From NCBI RefSeq assembly GCF_004124325.1, contig NZ_QBDT01000001.1:6014001-6078000 (forward strand): a DNA stretch of 64,000 bases, read 5' to 3'. Numbering within the stretch: the stretch's first letter is position 1; each line of letters starts with the position of its first letter. Positions 53,756 through 62,269 of this stretch are shown piece after piece. The DNA is from Streptomyces sp. L2. Its GTDB lineage: Bacteria; Actinomycetota; Actinomycetes; Streptomycetales; Streptomycetaceae. The notes beneath the pieces were generated by a model. That model was not told where the DNA came from and did not search any database. It saw only the letters and a program-made list of their open reading frames with translations. The translations under genes were made by a program, and so were the position numbers.

Positions 53756-54996
53756 GCGCTCCGGACGAACCGGGCACGGAGGTCGGGAAACGGTCCGAAC
53801 TCTGGGGCAGCGCGTCCGAGGAGGGGCGCGTCTACCAGGCCAGGGGCAGCCAGTTCATCACCAACCTGCACGTGTACGGCTGGGACGACGGCCCCGGCGA
53901 CTCACTGGCCCGGGCCGTGGCCCGCGGCGACGCCCTGGAGTACATGCAGGGACGCGTCAACCACCTGATCCGCGGGCTCCGCACGACACAGGCCGAGTGG
54001 CAGGCCCGTCTCACCGAGTTGGAGGAGAGGGCGGAGCGCGCGCGGACCGAGGGGCGCGAACAGGCCCTCGCCGAGGTGCAGGAGCAACTGCAGGCCGCGG
54101 AACTGCGGGTCATCAAGGCGCAGCAGATGATGCGCGAGGCCGTCCAGGAGCGCGAACACACCGAGGCGCTGCTGGCGCAGGCCCAGGAGGAACTGGCCCG
54201 GCGGCGGCGTGCCGAGGAACAGCGGCGGCTGGAGGAGGAACGGGACCGCAACGAGCCGGACGCGGTCGCCGTCCCCGAGGAGGAGCCCTGGGACCCGGCG
54301 GAGCCGGCCGAGGAGAACGAGCAGTACGACGAGTTCCTGGAGCGGGTCGAAGCGGAACTCGGCGCCGTGCGCGACGATCTGCGCCTCCTGGGCGAGGGAC
54401 TGCAGGGTGCCGACGGCGGGCCGGCCGAGAAGGACGTGCTCGCGGGCGAGTGGGTGCGCAAGCCGGTGGAGACGGACGAGGCGGCTCCGGCCGGCGAAGG
54501 GGCGACGGGGACGGGGACGGACGAGCCCAGCACCGGTACGGTGCACTCCGGCGGGGGCGCGGCAGGCGCGGGGCCGTCGGGCACCGGCAAGCCCGACCGG
54601 CAGCGGGCGCCCAGACCCGGGCCGCCCCGTCCCCTGCGGATCGGTGTCGTGTGCACGATCGTGGTCGCCCTGCAGCCCTGGGTGCCGCTGCTCGTCGTCA
54701 CGTCGAACCGGGTGGCGTACGCGTCGCACCAGGCCATCTGGCAGAAGGCGGCGTTCACGGTCGTGACGATCCTGCTCGGCGCGGTGCTGCTCCTGGTCAC
54801 CCTCGTCATCGCGTTCGCCGTCGTGGCCCTGACGCTGGAACGGAACCGGGAGGAGACTCCCGCCTTCTGGGGACTGGGGCTGTGCGTCGCCGCCGCGCTC
54901 GCCGGGCTGATCACCGCCTTCTGGTCCCCGCTCGCCTGGCCCGGCCCGGCCGGTGAGTGGGCGCACGGGATCGCGGCTCTCGGAGGCCTCGGATAG
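53752..54996 (+). CDS. Coiled-coil membrane protein with N-terminal matched motif
   Basis: A 414-residue protein. The N-terminal motif ASEEGRVYQARGSQFIT (21-37) matches the C-terminus of the preceding protein at 9 of 17 positions, including R-x-Y-Q-x-x-G-x-Q-x-I-T. Residues about 79-170 are a long charged coiled coil (AEVQEQLQAAELRVIKAQQM). An acidic Pro/Gly-rich linker follows, and the last 110 residues hold three or four membrane helices (FTVVTILLGAVLLLVTLVIA). ATG overlaps the upstream stop. It may be a membrane sensor or anchor for its partner; the family is not known to me. Confidence 0.78.
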   Translation: MSAPDEPGTEVGKRSELWGSASEEGRVYQARGSQFITNLHVYGWDDGPGDSLARAVARGDALEYMQGRVNHLIRGLRTTQAEWQARLTELEERAERARTEGREQALAEVQEQLQAAELRVIKAQQMMREAVQEREHTEALLAQAQEELARRRRAEEQRRLEEERDRNEPDAVAVPEEEPWDPAEPAEENEQYDEFLERVEAELGAVRDDLRLLGEGLQGADGGPAEKDVLAGEWVRKPVETDEAAPAGEGATGTGTDEPSTGTVHSGGGAAGAGPSGTGKPDRQRAPRPGPPRPLRIGVVCTIVVALQPWVPLLVVTSNRVAYASHQAIWQKAAFTVVTILLGAVLLLVTLVIAFAVVALTLERNREETPAFWGLGLCVAAALAGLITAFWSPLAWPGPAGEWAHGIAALGGLG

Positions 54997-55326
54997 CCGC
55001 CCGGCGAGGCATGTCCCGGCAGGCCGCCGTTCACCGCCGCGCCGGTGCGAGCACGCGCCGTCCGCGTTGTGTTCATAACGAAGGCGGGCTCCCCGGCACC
55101 TTTCACCTCGCCGAAACGTGAACGTGCGGTCCGGTACGGGAACGCGCCGTATCGTGGCCTGACACCTGACACCTGACACCTGACACCTGACACCTGACAC
55201 CTGACACCTGCGCCCTGACGCCCCGGTCACTGTCGTCCGAAGGCGAGGCGAGCGCCGCCCCGTTTCCCAGGCCTCGCCCAACCCCTGCCCCGCCCCCGCC
55301 CTCGCCCTCGTACGAACAGGAGTTCC
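54997..55326. other. Intergenic region before the FUSC gene
   Basis: A 330-base gap. It contains a 7-bp tandem repeat (55158-55210) and a pyrimidine-rich leader (55250-55310). CATAACGAAGG and CGTATCGTGG are possible -10 regions, but none is convincing. Confidence 0.5.
55158..55210. repeat. Heptanucleotide repeat (CCTGACA)
   Basis: Seven perfect copies of CCTGACA plus four further bases, starting at 55158. It lies 117 bases upstream of the FUSC gene. Confidence 0.95.
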
Positions 55327-57171
55327 GTGTCGCGCCCCGTCGTGCCTCCCTGGCTCGCTCACGCTCTGCGTGCCCAGCGCGGGCCCGTGTACTGGAGTGC
55401 CGTGTCGCGCGGTGCGCTGGCCGTGGGCCCGCTGGCGCTCGCCGGGGTGGCGAGTGGCCGTGTCGCCGCAGGTGTCGTGGCCGCCATCGGCGCGATGCTC
55501 GGCGGGGTCAACGACCGGCCCGGCAGCCGGCGGGCATCGGTCCAGAACCTCGGGGTGCCGGGGCTGGCGGGGGCACTCGGGCTGGCCGTCGGGACGTACG
55601 GCGGACAGGGCCTGGCCGCCGTACCGCTGACGCTGCTGCTCACCCTGCTCGGGCTGGTCGTCGGCGCCGTCAGTGCCGTCGGGCCCGTCGCGTCCGCCGC
55701 CGGTTCGCAGCTGCTCGTCATGGCCGCCGTCGGCGCGGGCATGCAACTCCCGGAGACCGGCTGGCAGTCGGCGCTCGCCTTCCTCGCCGGCACCGGCTGG
55801 CTGCTGGCGCTGCGCCTGCTGCTGCCCACGCCGGGCTCGCTCGCCGGGGACTTCCGGTTCGACGGGGAACGCGAGGCGGTGGCCGACGTGTACGACGCCG
55901 TCGCCGGCCTGCTCGACGCGGTCGGCGGCGACACCGCCCTGACCCGGCGGGCCGCGCTCACCGCCGCCCTCGATCACGCCCAGGACGCCCTCGCCGGACC
56001 CCGGATCCGGCGCTTCGCCAGTTCCGCCGCCGAGCGCAGGCTGCACGCCCAGTTCGCCGCCGCACTGCCCCTCGCCGAAGCGGCCACCGCGCTGGCCTGG
56101 GCCGGAAAGCCCGTCTCCGCGCGGGCGGCGCAAGGGCCCCGGCGGCTCGCGGCCGCCGTGCGCGGCAACACCGGCGCGGGACCGCTGCCGGCGCCGGTCC
56201 GGGCCGCTCCCGCGCTGCGCGCCCTGGACGACGCCCTGCTGCGGGCCGCCGAGGTGTTCGACCGGATGGACGAGGGGCAGGGCCTGTACCGCAGGCGCCG
56301 TAGCGTGCGGGCCGCCGTCCGGGCCGTGTCCGGCCCCGGCGGGCGGGAGTACGGGATGCGGGTCGCCCTCTGCTTCGGCGCCGGCGCGGCCATCGCCCAG
56401 GCGCTGCACCACGCCCACTGGGACGGGCACCACCCGCACTGGTACTGGCTGCCCATGACCATCGTCTTCCTGGTCAAGCCCGACCTCGGACCGCTCGCCT
56501 CCCGCGTGTTGTCCCGGGCCGCCGGCACGGTGCTGGGTGCACTGGTGTTCGCCTCCTGCGCCGCGCTGCTGCCCCGGCCGGCCGGACTCCTCGTCCTCGT
56601 GACAGTCTGCGGGGCGCTCGTCCCAGTCGCCACGCGGCACTTCGCGGCCGTGACGGCCGTCGTCACCGTCCTCGTCCTCGCCCTGATCATGGTGACCGGC
56701 GAGCCGCAGGCCTCCGCCGGCCGCATCGGAGAGACCCTGCTGGCCTGTGCGATCGTCCTCGTCGTCGGGCATCTGCCGATGCCGGGGGAGCGGGGCGGAG
56801 GGGTGCGGTCGCGGCTCGCCGTGGCGCAGGACGCAGCGCACGCCTACCTCGTCCACGTCCTCGGCGAGTCCGGCGACCGCGCCGAGCGGTGGGCGCTGCG
56901 CCGCGAGGCGTACCGCACCCTCGCCGAGGCCCGCACGGCCATCACGCTCTCGGCCGCCGAACTGCCCGCCCTCGCCCGGCACACCGAGGGCACGGACGCG
57001 GTCGCGGCCGTACTGGAACGGCTCGTCGACACGACGACCGCCTGCGCCGTCCATCTGGATGTGACCGGCCGACTCACCCCACGGCACGTCCGGCAACTGC
57101 ACGAGGCGCTGGAGGAGTTGGAGGCGGGTCGACAGCGGATCACGGCGCCCGCCCGGCCCGCCGCACTTTAG
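55327..57171 (+). CDS. FUSC family (aromatic acid exporter-like) membrane protein
   Basis: A 614-residue membrane protein of the FUSC family, which includes YccS and fusaric-acid or aromatic-acid exporters. Two blocks of membrane helices, roughly residues 25-170 and 340-500, flank a cytoplasmic domain; the second block has the conserved HPHWYWLPMTIVFLVKPDLG and RVLSRAAGTVLGALV. GTG 55327 is set by AGGAG. Efflux of an organic acid is a family inference. Confidence 0.85.
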   Translation: MSRPVVPPWLAHALRAQRGPVYWSAVSRGALAVGPLALAGVASGRVAAGVVAAIGAMLGGVNDRPGSRRASVQNLGVPGLAGALGLAVGTYGGQGLAAVPLTLLLTLLGLVVGAVSAVGPVASAAGSQLLVMAAVGAGMQLPETGWQSALAFLAGTGWLLALRLLLPTPGSLAGDFRFDGEREAVADVYDAVAGLLDAVGGDTALTRRAALTAALDHAQDALAGPRIRRFASSAAERRLHAQFAAALPLAEAATALAWAGKPVSARAAQGPRRLAAAVRGNTGAGPLPAPVRAAPALRALDDALLRAAEVFDRMDEGQGLYRRRRSVRAAVRAVSGPGGREYGMRVALCFGAGAAIAQALHHAHWDGHHPHWYWLPMTIVFLVKPDLGPLASRVLSRAAGTVLGALVFASCAALLPRPAGLLVLVTVCGALVPVATRHFAAVTAVVTVLVLALIMVTGEPQASAGRIGETLLACAIVLVVGHLPMPGERGGGVRSRLAVAQDAAHAYLVHVLGESGDRAERWALRREAYRTLAEARTAITLSAAELPALARHTEGTDAVAAVLERLVDTTTACAVHLDVTGRLTPRHVRQLHEALEELEAGRQRITAPARPAAL

Positions 57172-57403
57172 ACCGCCGGTGTCGTACGGGTGGCAGCGGA
57201 CCAATGGTCACGATCCGTGCGTGATACGGCACATACGGTCGATCATTGGGACCGATCATGTCCGGTTCGCGTCGCAAAGTGAGCGGAGCTTCACCGTCCG
57301 CGCCGAACGGGTGTCGACAATGTCTCAGTACCGCCACTGAGCGAGCCGTTTCCCCTCTCCGGAGCGTTAACTCCTACAGGTACGACGCTTCTGGAGGTGC
57401 AGG

Positions 57404-57583
57404 ATGGTGAACGGGCGAACGGTGCTCGAACGCTTTCCCGCCGGCGGCCCGCGCGGCTCCTGGCCCGCTGAGGAGTTCGCCCACGCGCGACGTCTGGAGG
57501 GCCTGCCGGCCGAAGTGGTCATGGACCTCGCGACGGACGCCTTCCTGGTGATCGTCCGGGGCGCCGCCGAGGCCGTGGAGTGA
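57404..57583 (+). CDS. Small conserved hypothetical protein (59 residues)
   Basis: A 59-residue protein: MVNGRTVLERFPAGGPRGSW, then EEFAHARRLEGLPAEVVMDL and TDAFLVIVRG. ATG 57404 has an excellent GGAGG upstream, and codon use fits a gene. I do not recognise the family. It converges on the two minus-strand genes of the regulatory set that follows, but its own link to them is unclear. Confidence 0.65.
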   Translation: MVNGRTVLERFPAGGPRGSWPAEEFAHARRLEGLPAEVVMDLATDAFLVIVRGAAEAVE

Positions 57584-57606
57584 CCTGTGCGAGCCCGGAC
57601 CGCTGA

Positions 57607-58032
57607 TCAGGCGGAGACCGCTCGCGACCAGTCGGGGGTCGTGCCCGTCACCCGGCACAGGGACAGGTAGAGCGGGATCGGCGGGGTGTAGGGGATCGTG
57701 CCCTCGGGGCGGTGGATGAGGCGGGCCGTGGCGGGCACGGGGGCGCCGGGCGCGTAGTGGGCCGGGGCCGGCCAGGGCAGGGCGTAGTCGGAGTCCGACG
57801 GGACGATCCACCACCAGTGCGCGCCATCGGCGTACACGCACCCCACGCGCGGCAGCCGCGGTACGACCAGTGGACCGAGGCGGTCGGGTACGGCCACCGC
57901 GTCGCAGCCCAGCGGAGCGGTCATGCCGTCGGGAACCGGCAGCCTTCGCACCCCGTCCGGCGTCTGCTGCCGGCGGCGCAACCGCACCAGCGTGCCCAGC
58001 CCGAGCGGCTGACCCGAGCCGAGCCCGTTCAC
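57607..58032 (-). CDS. Hypothetical protein coupled to the HATPase gene
   Basis: A 141-residue protein without a name that I know. It has a Trp-rich centre (DGAHWWWIVPSDSDYALPWP) and a C-terminal segment YLSLCRVTGTTPDWSRAV. GTG 58032 overlaps the stop of the upstream ATP-binding protein (GTGA), so it is translated with it. Proteins like this often accompany anti-sigma-type ATPases in Streptomyces; a regulatory role is inferred only from that. Confidence 0.7.
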   Translation of the reverse strand: MNGLGSGQPLGLGTLVRLRRRQQTPDGVRRLPVPDGMTAPLGCDAVAVPDRLGPLVVPRLPRVGCVYADGAHWWWIVPSDSDYALPWPAPAHYAPGAPVPATARLIHRPEGTIPYTPPIPLYLSLCRVTGTTPDWSRAVSA

Positions 58033-58679
58033 GGCCGCCCCCACCCTCCGCGCTGCTCCCAGGGGCCCTCGTGCCGGGCCTTCGCGCGCTCCGCCCGCTC
58101 CTCCTCGCCCGAGCCGCCGTGCGAAGGGGCCGGCTTCGGGCGGGCACCCCAGCCCAGGTCGTTGCGCGGCTCGGCGGTTCCCCGGACCGCGTCGGTCTGG
58201 CGGGCCAGTTCGGCCCAGACCAGCAGCCCGGGGCCGCGTTCCTGCGCACCCCAGGACTCACACAGGGCGTCGACGAGGAGCAACCCCCTCCCTTGCTCCT
58301 CCTCGGGCCGCTGCGCCGCCGGCCGCGGCTGACCGGGGGCACAGCCCTCGTCGTGCACGGCTATGCGGACCGTGTCGTCGTGGTCGTGCAGCTCGCACAC
58401 CACCCGGCTGCTCGCCGTGTGCACGATCGCGTTCGTCACCAGCTCGGATATGACGAGCGCCGCGGTGTCACAGGTGTCCGCGCATACCGACCAGCCGGTC
58501 AGCCGAGCTCGCGCCAGCCGTCTAGCCTGTGCGGGGGAACCCGGATGTGCGGCCAACTCGAAGCGGAACCGGCGCTCGGCAGCGCCCCCACCTGGGGTTG
58601 CCGCCCTTGCGGCACCGAGACCGGGACGGTCTGCGGCAGCGTCTGTTCCTAAGGGCGCGGACGGAATCACGTTTGCCAC
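58029..58679 (-). CDS. RsbW-type ATP-binding regulatory protein
   Basis: A 216-residue protein with a GHKL/HATPase_c domain of the anti-sigma factor type: the N box is VISELVTNAIVHTAS, the G1 box VRIAVHDEG and the G2 region GRGLLLVDALCESWG. Such proteins bind sigma factors or other regulators. GTG 58679 is one of three possible starts. It is divergent from an XRE-DUF5753/DUF397 pair, the standard partners in Streptomyces. The C-terminal tail is basic and probably disordered. Confidence 0.83.
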   Translation of the reverse strand: MANVIPSAPLGTDAAADRPGLGAARAATPGGGAAERRFRFELAAHPGSPAQARRLARARLTGWSVCADTCDTAALVISELVTNAIVHTASSRVVCELHDHDDTVRIAVHDEGCAPGQPRPAAQRPEEEQGRGLLLVDALCESWGAQERGPGLLVWAELARQTDAVRGTAEPRNDLGWGARPKPAPSHGGSGEEERAERAKARHEGPWEQRGGWGRP

Positions 58680-58695
58680 TATCTCCCCGCCGTGA

Positions 58696-58731
58696 ACACT
58701 TGGCAAGTGTCACTCTGAAAAATGCAGAGTG
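58696..58731. promoter_or_regulatory. Two adjacent inverted repeats in the divergent promoter
   Basis: ACACTTGGCAAGTGT (58696-58710) is a perfect 7-bp inverted repeat around one base. It abuts CACTCTGAAAAATGCAGAGTG (58711-58731), another perfect 7-bp inverted repeat with a 7-base spacer. They lie 17-52 bases upstream of the HATPase gene and could be operators for the XRE regulator. Confidence 0.5.
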
Positions 58732-58879
58732 CGGGGTGATGCGGTAAGGGGGCGTGGCACACTGCTCGCAACAGCATGTTGAGCGGCGCCAGTTGGGATC
58801 ATCGACGATCAACCGATCATCGAATGAATCTTCGAATGGCGCCGCAGGGCTGTCAGGATCGATGTGTGGAGGTGGGAGC

Positions 58880-59740
58880 GTGAGCGAACCGCGGTCCGCG
58901 CCGACGGTGGGCCAGGTGGTTCTCGGCCGGCGCCTGCTGGACCTGCGGGAGCGCGCCGGGCTGAAACGGGAGGAAGCCGCACGCATCCTCCGCGTCGCCC
59001 CCGCCACCGTCCGCCGCATGGAGATGGCCGAGGTCTCCTTCAAAATCCCCTATCTGCAACTCCTGTTGAAGGCCTACGGCATCCCCGACGACGAGGCCGA
59101 ACTCTTCGTCCAGCTCGCCGACGAGGCCAACAAGCCCGGCTGGTGGCAGCGGTTCCACGACATCCTGCCGGGCTGGTTCTCGATGTACGTCAGCCTGGAG
59201 GGCGCGGCCGCCCTCATCCGCTCCTACGAACCGCACTTCGTCCCCGGCCTGTTGCAGACCGAGGACTACGCGCGCGGAGTGCTCAGGTCCGGCGCCGTCG
59301 GCCAGACCAGCCCCGAGGACATCGAGCGCCACGTCGCCCTGCGCATGCAGCGCCAGGACCTGCTCACGCGAACCGACGCACCCCGGTTCTGGGCGGTGCT
59401 GGACGAGACCGTGCTGCGCCGGCCGGTCGGCGGCCCGGAGGTGATGCGCGCCCAGGTCGACAAACTGCTCGACGCCACGAGGCTGCCCAACGTGACGCTC
59501 CAGATCGCCCCGTTCGCGAGCGGTCCGCACCCGGGGACGTACGGGCCCTTCGTGCTGTTCCGATTCGCCATGTCAGAACTGCCGGACATGGTCTACAGCG
59601 AGTACCTGACCGGCGCCGTCTACCTGGACGCGCGCTCCGAGGTGGCGACCCACCTGGAGGTCATGGACCGCATGGCGGCGCAGGCCGCGACGGCACAACG
59701 CACGAAGGAGATCCTCCGGGATCTCCGCAAGGAGCTGTGA
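58880..59740 (+). CDS. XRE-family regulator with DUF5753
   Basis: A 286-residue DNA-binding protein. The helix-turn-helix is at about 12-65 (LGRRLLDLRERAGLKREEAA, then APATVRRMEMAEVSF), and the rest is the DUF5753 domain (RSYEPHFVPGLLQTEDYARG). GTG 58880 is fixed by GGAGGTGGGAGC; upstream ORF continuation lacks support. The next gene is DUF397, starting right after the stop, and the divergent gene is an RsbW-like ATPase. This arrangement is the abaA/whiJ-type regulatory set that affects development and antibiotic production in Streptomyces. Confidence 0.9.
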   Translation: MSEPRSAPTVGQVVLGRRLLDLRERAGLKREEAARILRVAPATVRRMEMAEVSFKIPYLQLLLKAYGIPDDEAELFVQLADEANKPGWWQRFHDILPGWFSMYVSLEGAAALIRSYEPHFVPGLLQTEDYARGVLRSGAVGQTSPEDIERHVALRMQRQDLLTRTDAPRFWAVLDETVLRRPVGGPEVMRAQVDKLLDATRLPNVTLQIAPFASGPHPGTYGPFVLFRFAMSELPDMVYSEYLTGAVYLDARSEVATHLEVMDRMAAQAATAQRTKEILRDLRKEL

Positions 59741-59995
59741 ATGGATCGCATCAATCCCCGCGGTCGCGTCTACAACGGCATGCCCGCACGGGAGTTGGGC
59801 ACCGAGGGCTGGCACAAACCCTGGAGCGGCGGCAACGGCGGAAACTGCCTGGAGGCGATGAAGCTGGCCGACGGCCGGATCGCCGTACGGCAGTCGACCG
59901 ACCCCGACGGGCCCGCGCTGATCTACACCACCGACGAGATGACCGCGTTCATCGAGGGCGCCAAGGCGGGGGAGGCGGACTTCCTGCTGTCCTGA
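59741..59995 (+). CDS. DUF397 domain protein
   Basis: An 84-residue protein. The DUF397 core is WHKPWSGGNGGNCLEAMKLA, then IAVRQSTDPDGPALIYTTDE and FIEGAKAGEADF. ATG 59741 directly follows the XRE gene's stop codon. DUF397 proteins work with the preceding XRE-DUF5753 regulators, possibly as antagonists. The short N-terminus (NPRGRVYNGMPARELG) is not part of the domain. Confidence 0.88.
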   Translation: MDRINPRGRVYNGMPARELGTEGWHKPWSGGNGGNCLEAMKLADGRIAVRQSTDPDGPALIYTTDEMTAFIEGAKAGEADFLLS

Positions 59996-60064
59996 ATGCG
60001 TTGACCTCCTGTTCTGTTGCTCTGCTGAACGTGCTGTGCTTGTAATTGATCATGTGACCTGGTG

Positions 60065-61552
60065 CTAGACCGTCATCGGGCGGTCGTACGCCGATATCGG
60101 GGCCGGCAGCCGTGCGCTGCCCGTCAGATAGTGGTCGACGGCCGCCGCCACGGCCCGGCCCTCCGCGATCGCCCAGACGATGAGCGACTGGCCGCGTGCC
60201 GCGTCGCCCGCGGCGAACACCCCGGGAACGCCGGTCGTGAAGTCGGCGCCCCGGGCGATCGTGCCGCGCGGCTCCAGCGTGAGGCCGAGCTGGTCGACGA
60301 GGCCGTCCGCCCGGTCGGGCCCGGAGAAGCCGAGCGCGAGCAGCACGAGGTCGGCGGGCAGGCTCCGGCCGCTGTCCGGCACCGCCCGGCGGCGCGCGTC
60401 GACCTCGACCAGGTGCAGCGCCCGCACATGGCCTTTGGTGTCCCCGTCGAAGCGGAGCGTGGAGGCCGCGAACAGCCGCGCGTCCGCGTCCGCCGCCGGC
60501 GCCGTCCGCAGATCCCGCGCCTCCTCGTGAGCGGCCGACAGCCGGTACAGCTTCGGATACGTCGGCCATGGTTCCGTGTCCTCGTCCCGCTCCGCACCCG
60601 GCTGCGCGTAGATGTCCAGCTGCGTCACCGACGCGGCTCCCTCCCGCACCGCCGTCCCCAGGCAGTCCGCGCCCGTGTCCCCACCGCCGACGATGACGAC
60701 ATGCCGGCCGGCCGCGGACAGCGGTGAGACCTCCAGGTCCCCCTCGCAGACCCGGTTGGCCAACGGGAGGTACTGCATCGCCTGATGTACGCCGTCCAGC
60801 TCGCGCCCGGGCACCGGGAGTTCCCGCCACGCGGTCGCCCCGGTGGCGATCACCACCGCGTCGTAGCGCGTGCGCAGATCCGTCGCCGGGACGTCCCGAC
60901 CGACCGTCGTCGACGTACGGAACCTCGTCCCCTCGGCCCGCATCTGCTCGATCCGTCGTTCCAGGTGCCGCCGCTCCATCTTGAACGCGGGAATGCCGTA
61001 CCGCATCAGCCCGCCGATCCGGTCGTCCCGCTCGTACACGGCGACCGTGTGCCCCGCCCGCGTCAGCTGCTGCGCCGCCGCGAGCCCGGTCGGCCCCGAA
61101 CCGACCACCGCCACCGTCTTCCCACTGAGCCGCTCCGGCGGCCGCGGGGGCGCGAAGCCCTCCTCCCAGGCCCGGTCGGCGATGGCGCACTCGACGTTCT
61201 TGATGGTGACCGCCGGCTGGTTGATCGCGAGCACACACCCCGCCTCGCACGGCGCCGGGCACAACCGGCCGGTGAACTCGGGGAAGTTGTTCGTCGCGTG
61301 CAGCCGTTCGCTCGCCGCCCGCCAGTCCTCGCGGGAGACCAGGTCGTTCCACTCGGGGATCAGATTGCCCAGCGGACAGGCGTCGTGGCAGAACGGCACC
61401 CCGCAGTCCATGCAGCGGTCGGCCTGCTTGCTGACGATGGGCAGCAGCGCCCCGGGGACGTAGACCTCGTCCCAGTCCCGCACCCGCTCCCCGACGGGCC
61501 GCCGCGGCCACTCCTCGCGCGGCGTCGTCATGAACCCCTTGGGATCGGCCAT
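60065..61552 (-). CDS. gltD: Glutamate synthase small subunit (GltD)
   Basis: A 495-residue NADPH-dependent glutamate synthase beta subunit. Cysteines for the iron-sulfur clusters are in CMDCGVPFCHDACPLGN and LCPAPCEAGCVL. The FAD loop is VAVVGSGPTGLAAAQQL, the NADPH loop VIVGGGDTGADCLG and the last FAD contact FAAGDAARGQSLIVWAIAEG. ATG 61552 follows GAGGAAGAC. The large subunit gene gltB is not adjacent, which is unusual, so it may supply electrons to another enzyme or to a GltB encoded elsewhere. Confidence 0.9.
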   Translation of the reverse strand: MADPKGFMTTPREEWPRRPVGERVRDWDEVYVPGALLPIVSKQADRCMDCGVPFCHDACPLGNLIPEWNDLVSREDWRAASERLHATNNFPEFTGRLCPAPCEAGCVLAINQPAVTIKNVECAIADRAWEEGFAPPRPPERLSGKTVAVVGSGPTGLAAAQQLTRAGHTVAVYERDDRIGGLMRYGIPAFKMERRHLERRIEQMRAEGTRFRTSTTVGRDVPATDLRTRYDAVVIATGATAWRELPVPGRELDGVHQAMQYLPLANRVCEGDLEVSPLSAAGRHVVIVGGGDTGADCLGTAVREGAASVTQLDIYAQPGAERDEDTEPWPTYPKLYRLSAAHEEARDLRTAPAADADARLFAASTLRFDGDTKGHVRALHLVEVDARRRAVPDSGRSLPADLVLLALGFSGPDRADGLVDQLGLTLEPRGTIARGADFTTGVPGVFAAGDAARGQSLIVWAIAEGRAVAAAVDHYLTGSARLPAPISAYDRPMTV

Positions 61553-61731
61553 GGTCGTCTTCCTCGCGTCCGCACACCAGGGGCACCCGGTGTACGACGG
61601 GCCGTGCGTCCTGCGAGCCGCACTCCTTTCGCCACGATACGTCCGCACCCCTGCCCTCGCCCCCGCAGAGCGGCGACCGCCGGCCGCTGTGCGGCGAGGA
61701 CCAGCGAGGGAGGGGGCTCGGCGGGAGCGGG

Positions 61732-62212
61732 TCAGGTGAGGGCCAGGACATAGGAAACGGTGGCCGCCGCCGCTGCCGTCATGCGCACGTGATTCCAGAA
61801 CGTCCACTGCCGTATGTACGCCGGCCAGTACTCGGCCGCCTCCGGGGACCCGGGGGGCCAGGCCGGCGAGCCGGTCGTTGCGCGGCACGTTCGCGGTCAC
61901 CGTGACCACGAACGAACCGAACAGATACAGCGCACTGCCCCCTAGCAGCGCCGCCTTCCCCTCGCCCGGCCACACCACGAACGTCACCACGGCGATCATC
62001 ACGGACACCACCGCCGTGCCGAGGAACACGCCCATGAAGGCCGGCCGCGGGGCGACCCGGTTGACCGAGTTCATCGCGGCGACGCCCTGCGCGGGCGGCA
62101 GCCCGGCCAGCCCGCTCATCACCAGCGTCGAGAACGCGCAGAACACCCCGGCCATCACCCCGGTCGTCAGCACGCCGACCACGACCAGCGCGAAGTACGG
62201 TCCGCCGATCAC
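61732..62212 (-). pseudogene. DUF1772 membrane protein, frameshifted
   Basis: Four hydrophobic helices of a DUF1772 (anthrone oxygenase-like) protein are read from GTG 62212 to about 61860: VMAGVFCAFSTLVMSGLAG, PAFMGVFLGTAVVSVMIAVV and FGSFVVTVTANVPRNDRL. After a run of six C's at about 61851-61856 on the minus strand the family sequence continues in another frame: SPEAAEYWPAYIRQWTFWNH, then TAAAAATVSYVLALT and a stop. Removing one C restores a protein of about 160 residues. Whether this is a mutation or a sequencing error is undecided. The frame otherwise runs on into gltD. Confidence 0.75.
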
Positions 62213-62269
62213 GCTCCCCACCTCGACCCCGCGCGCCGTGGTCCGGCCGTCCGGCCCGGATCCCCCGTG

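Noticed and set aside
53902..57204. 1100-codon minus-strand frame opposite the matched-motif gene and FUSC gene
   Set aside because: Antisense shadow spanning two unrelated genes and a microsatellite; no start signal.
60065..62221. A single 718-residue DUF1772-GltD fusion protein
   Set aside because: GltD has its own start and ribosome site at 61552, and the upstream part leaves the DUF1772 frame after a C-run; the join is a product of the frameshift.
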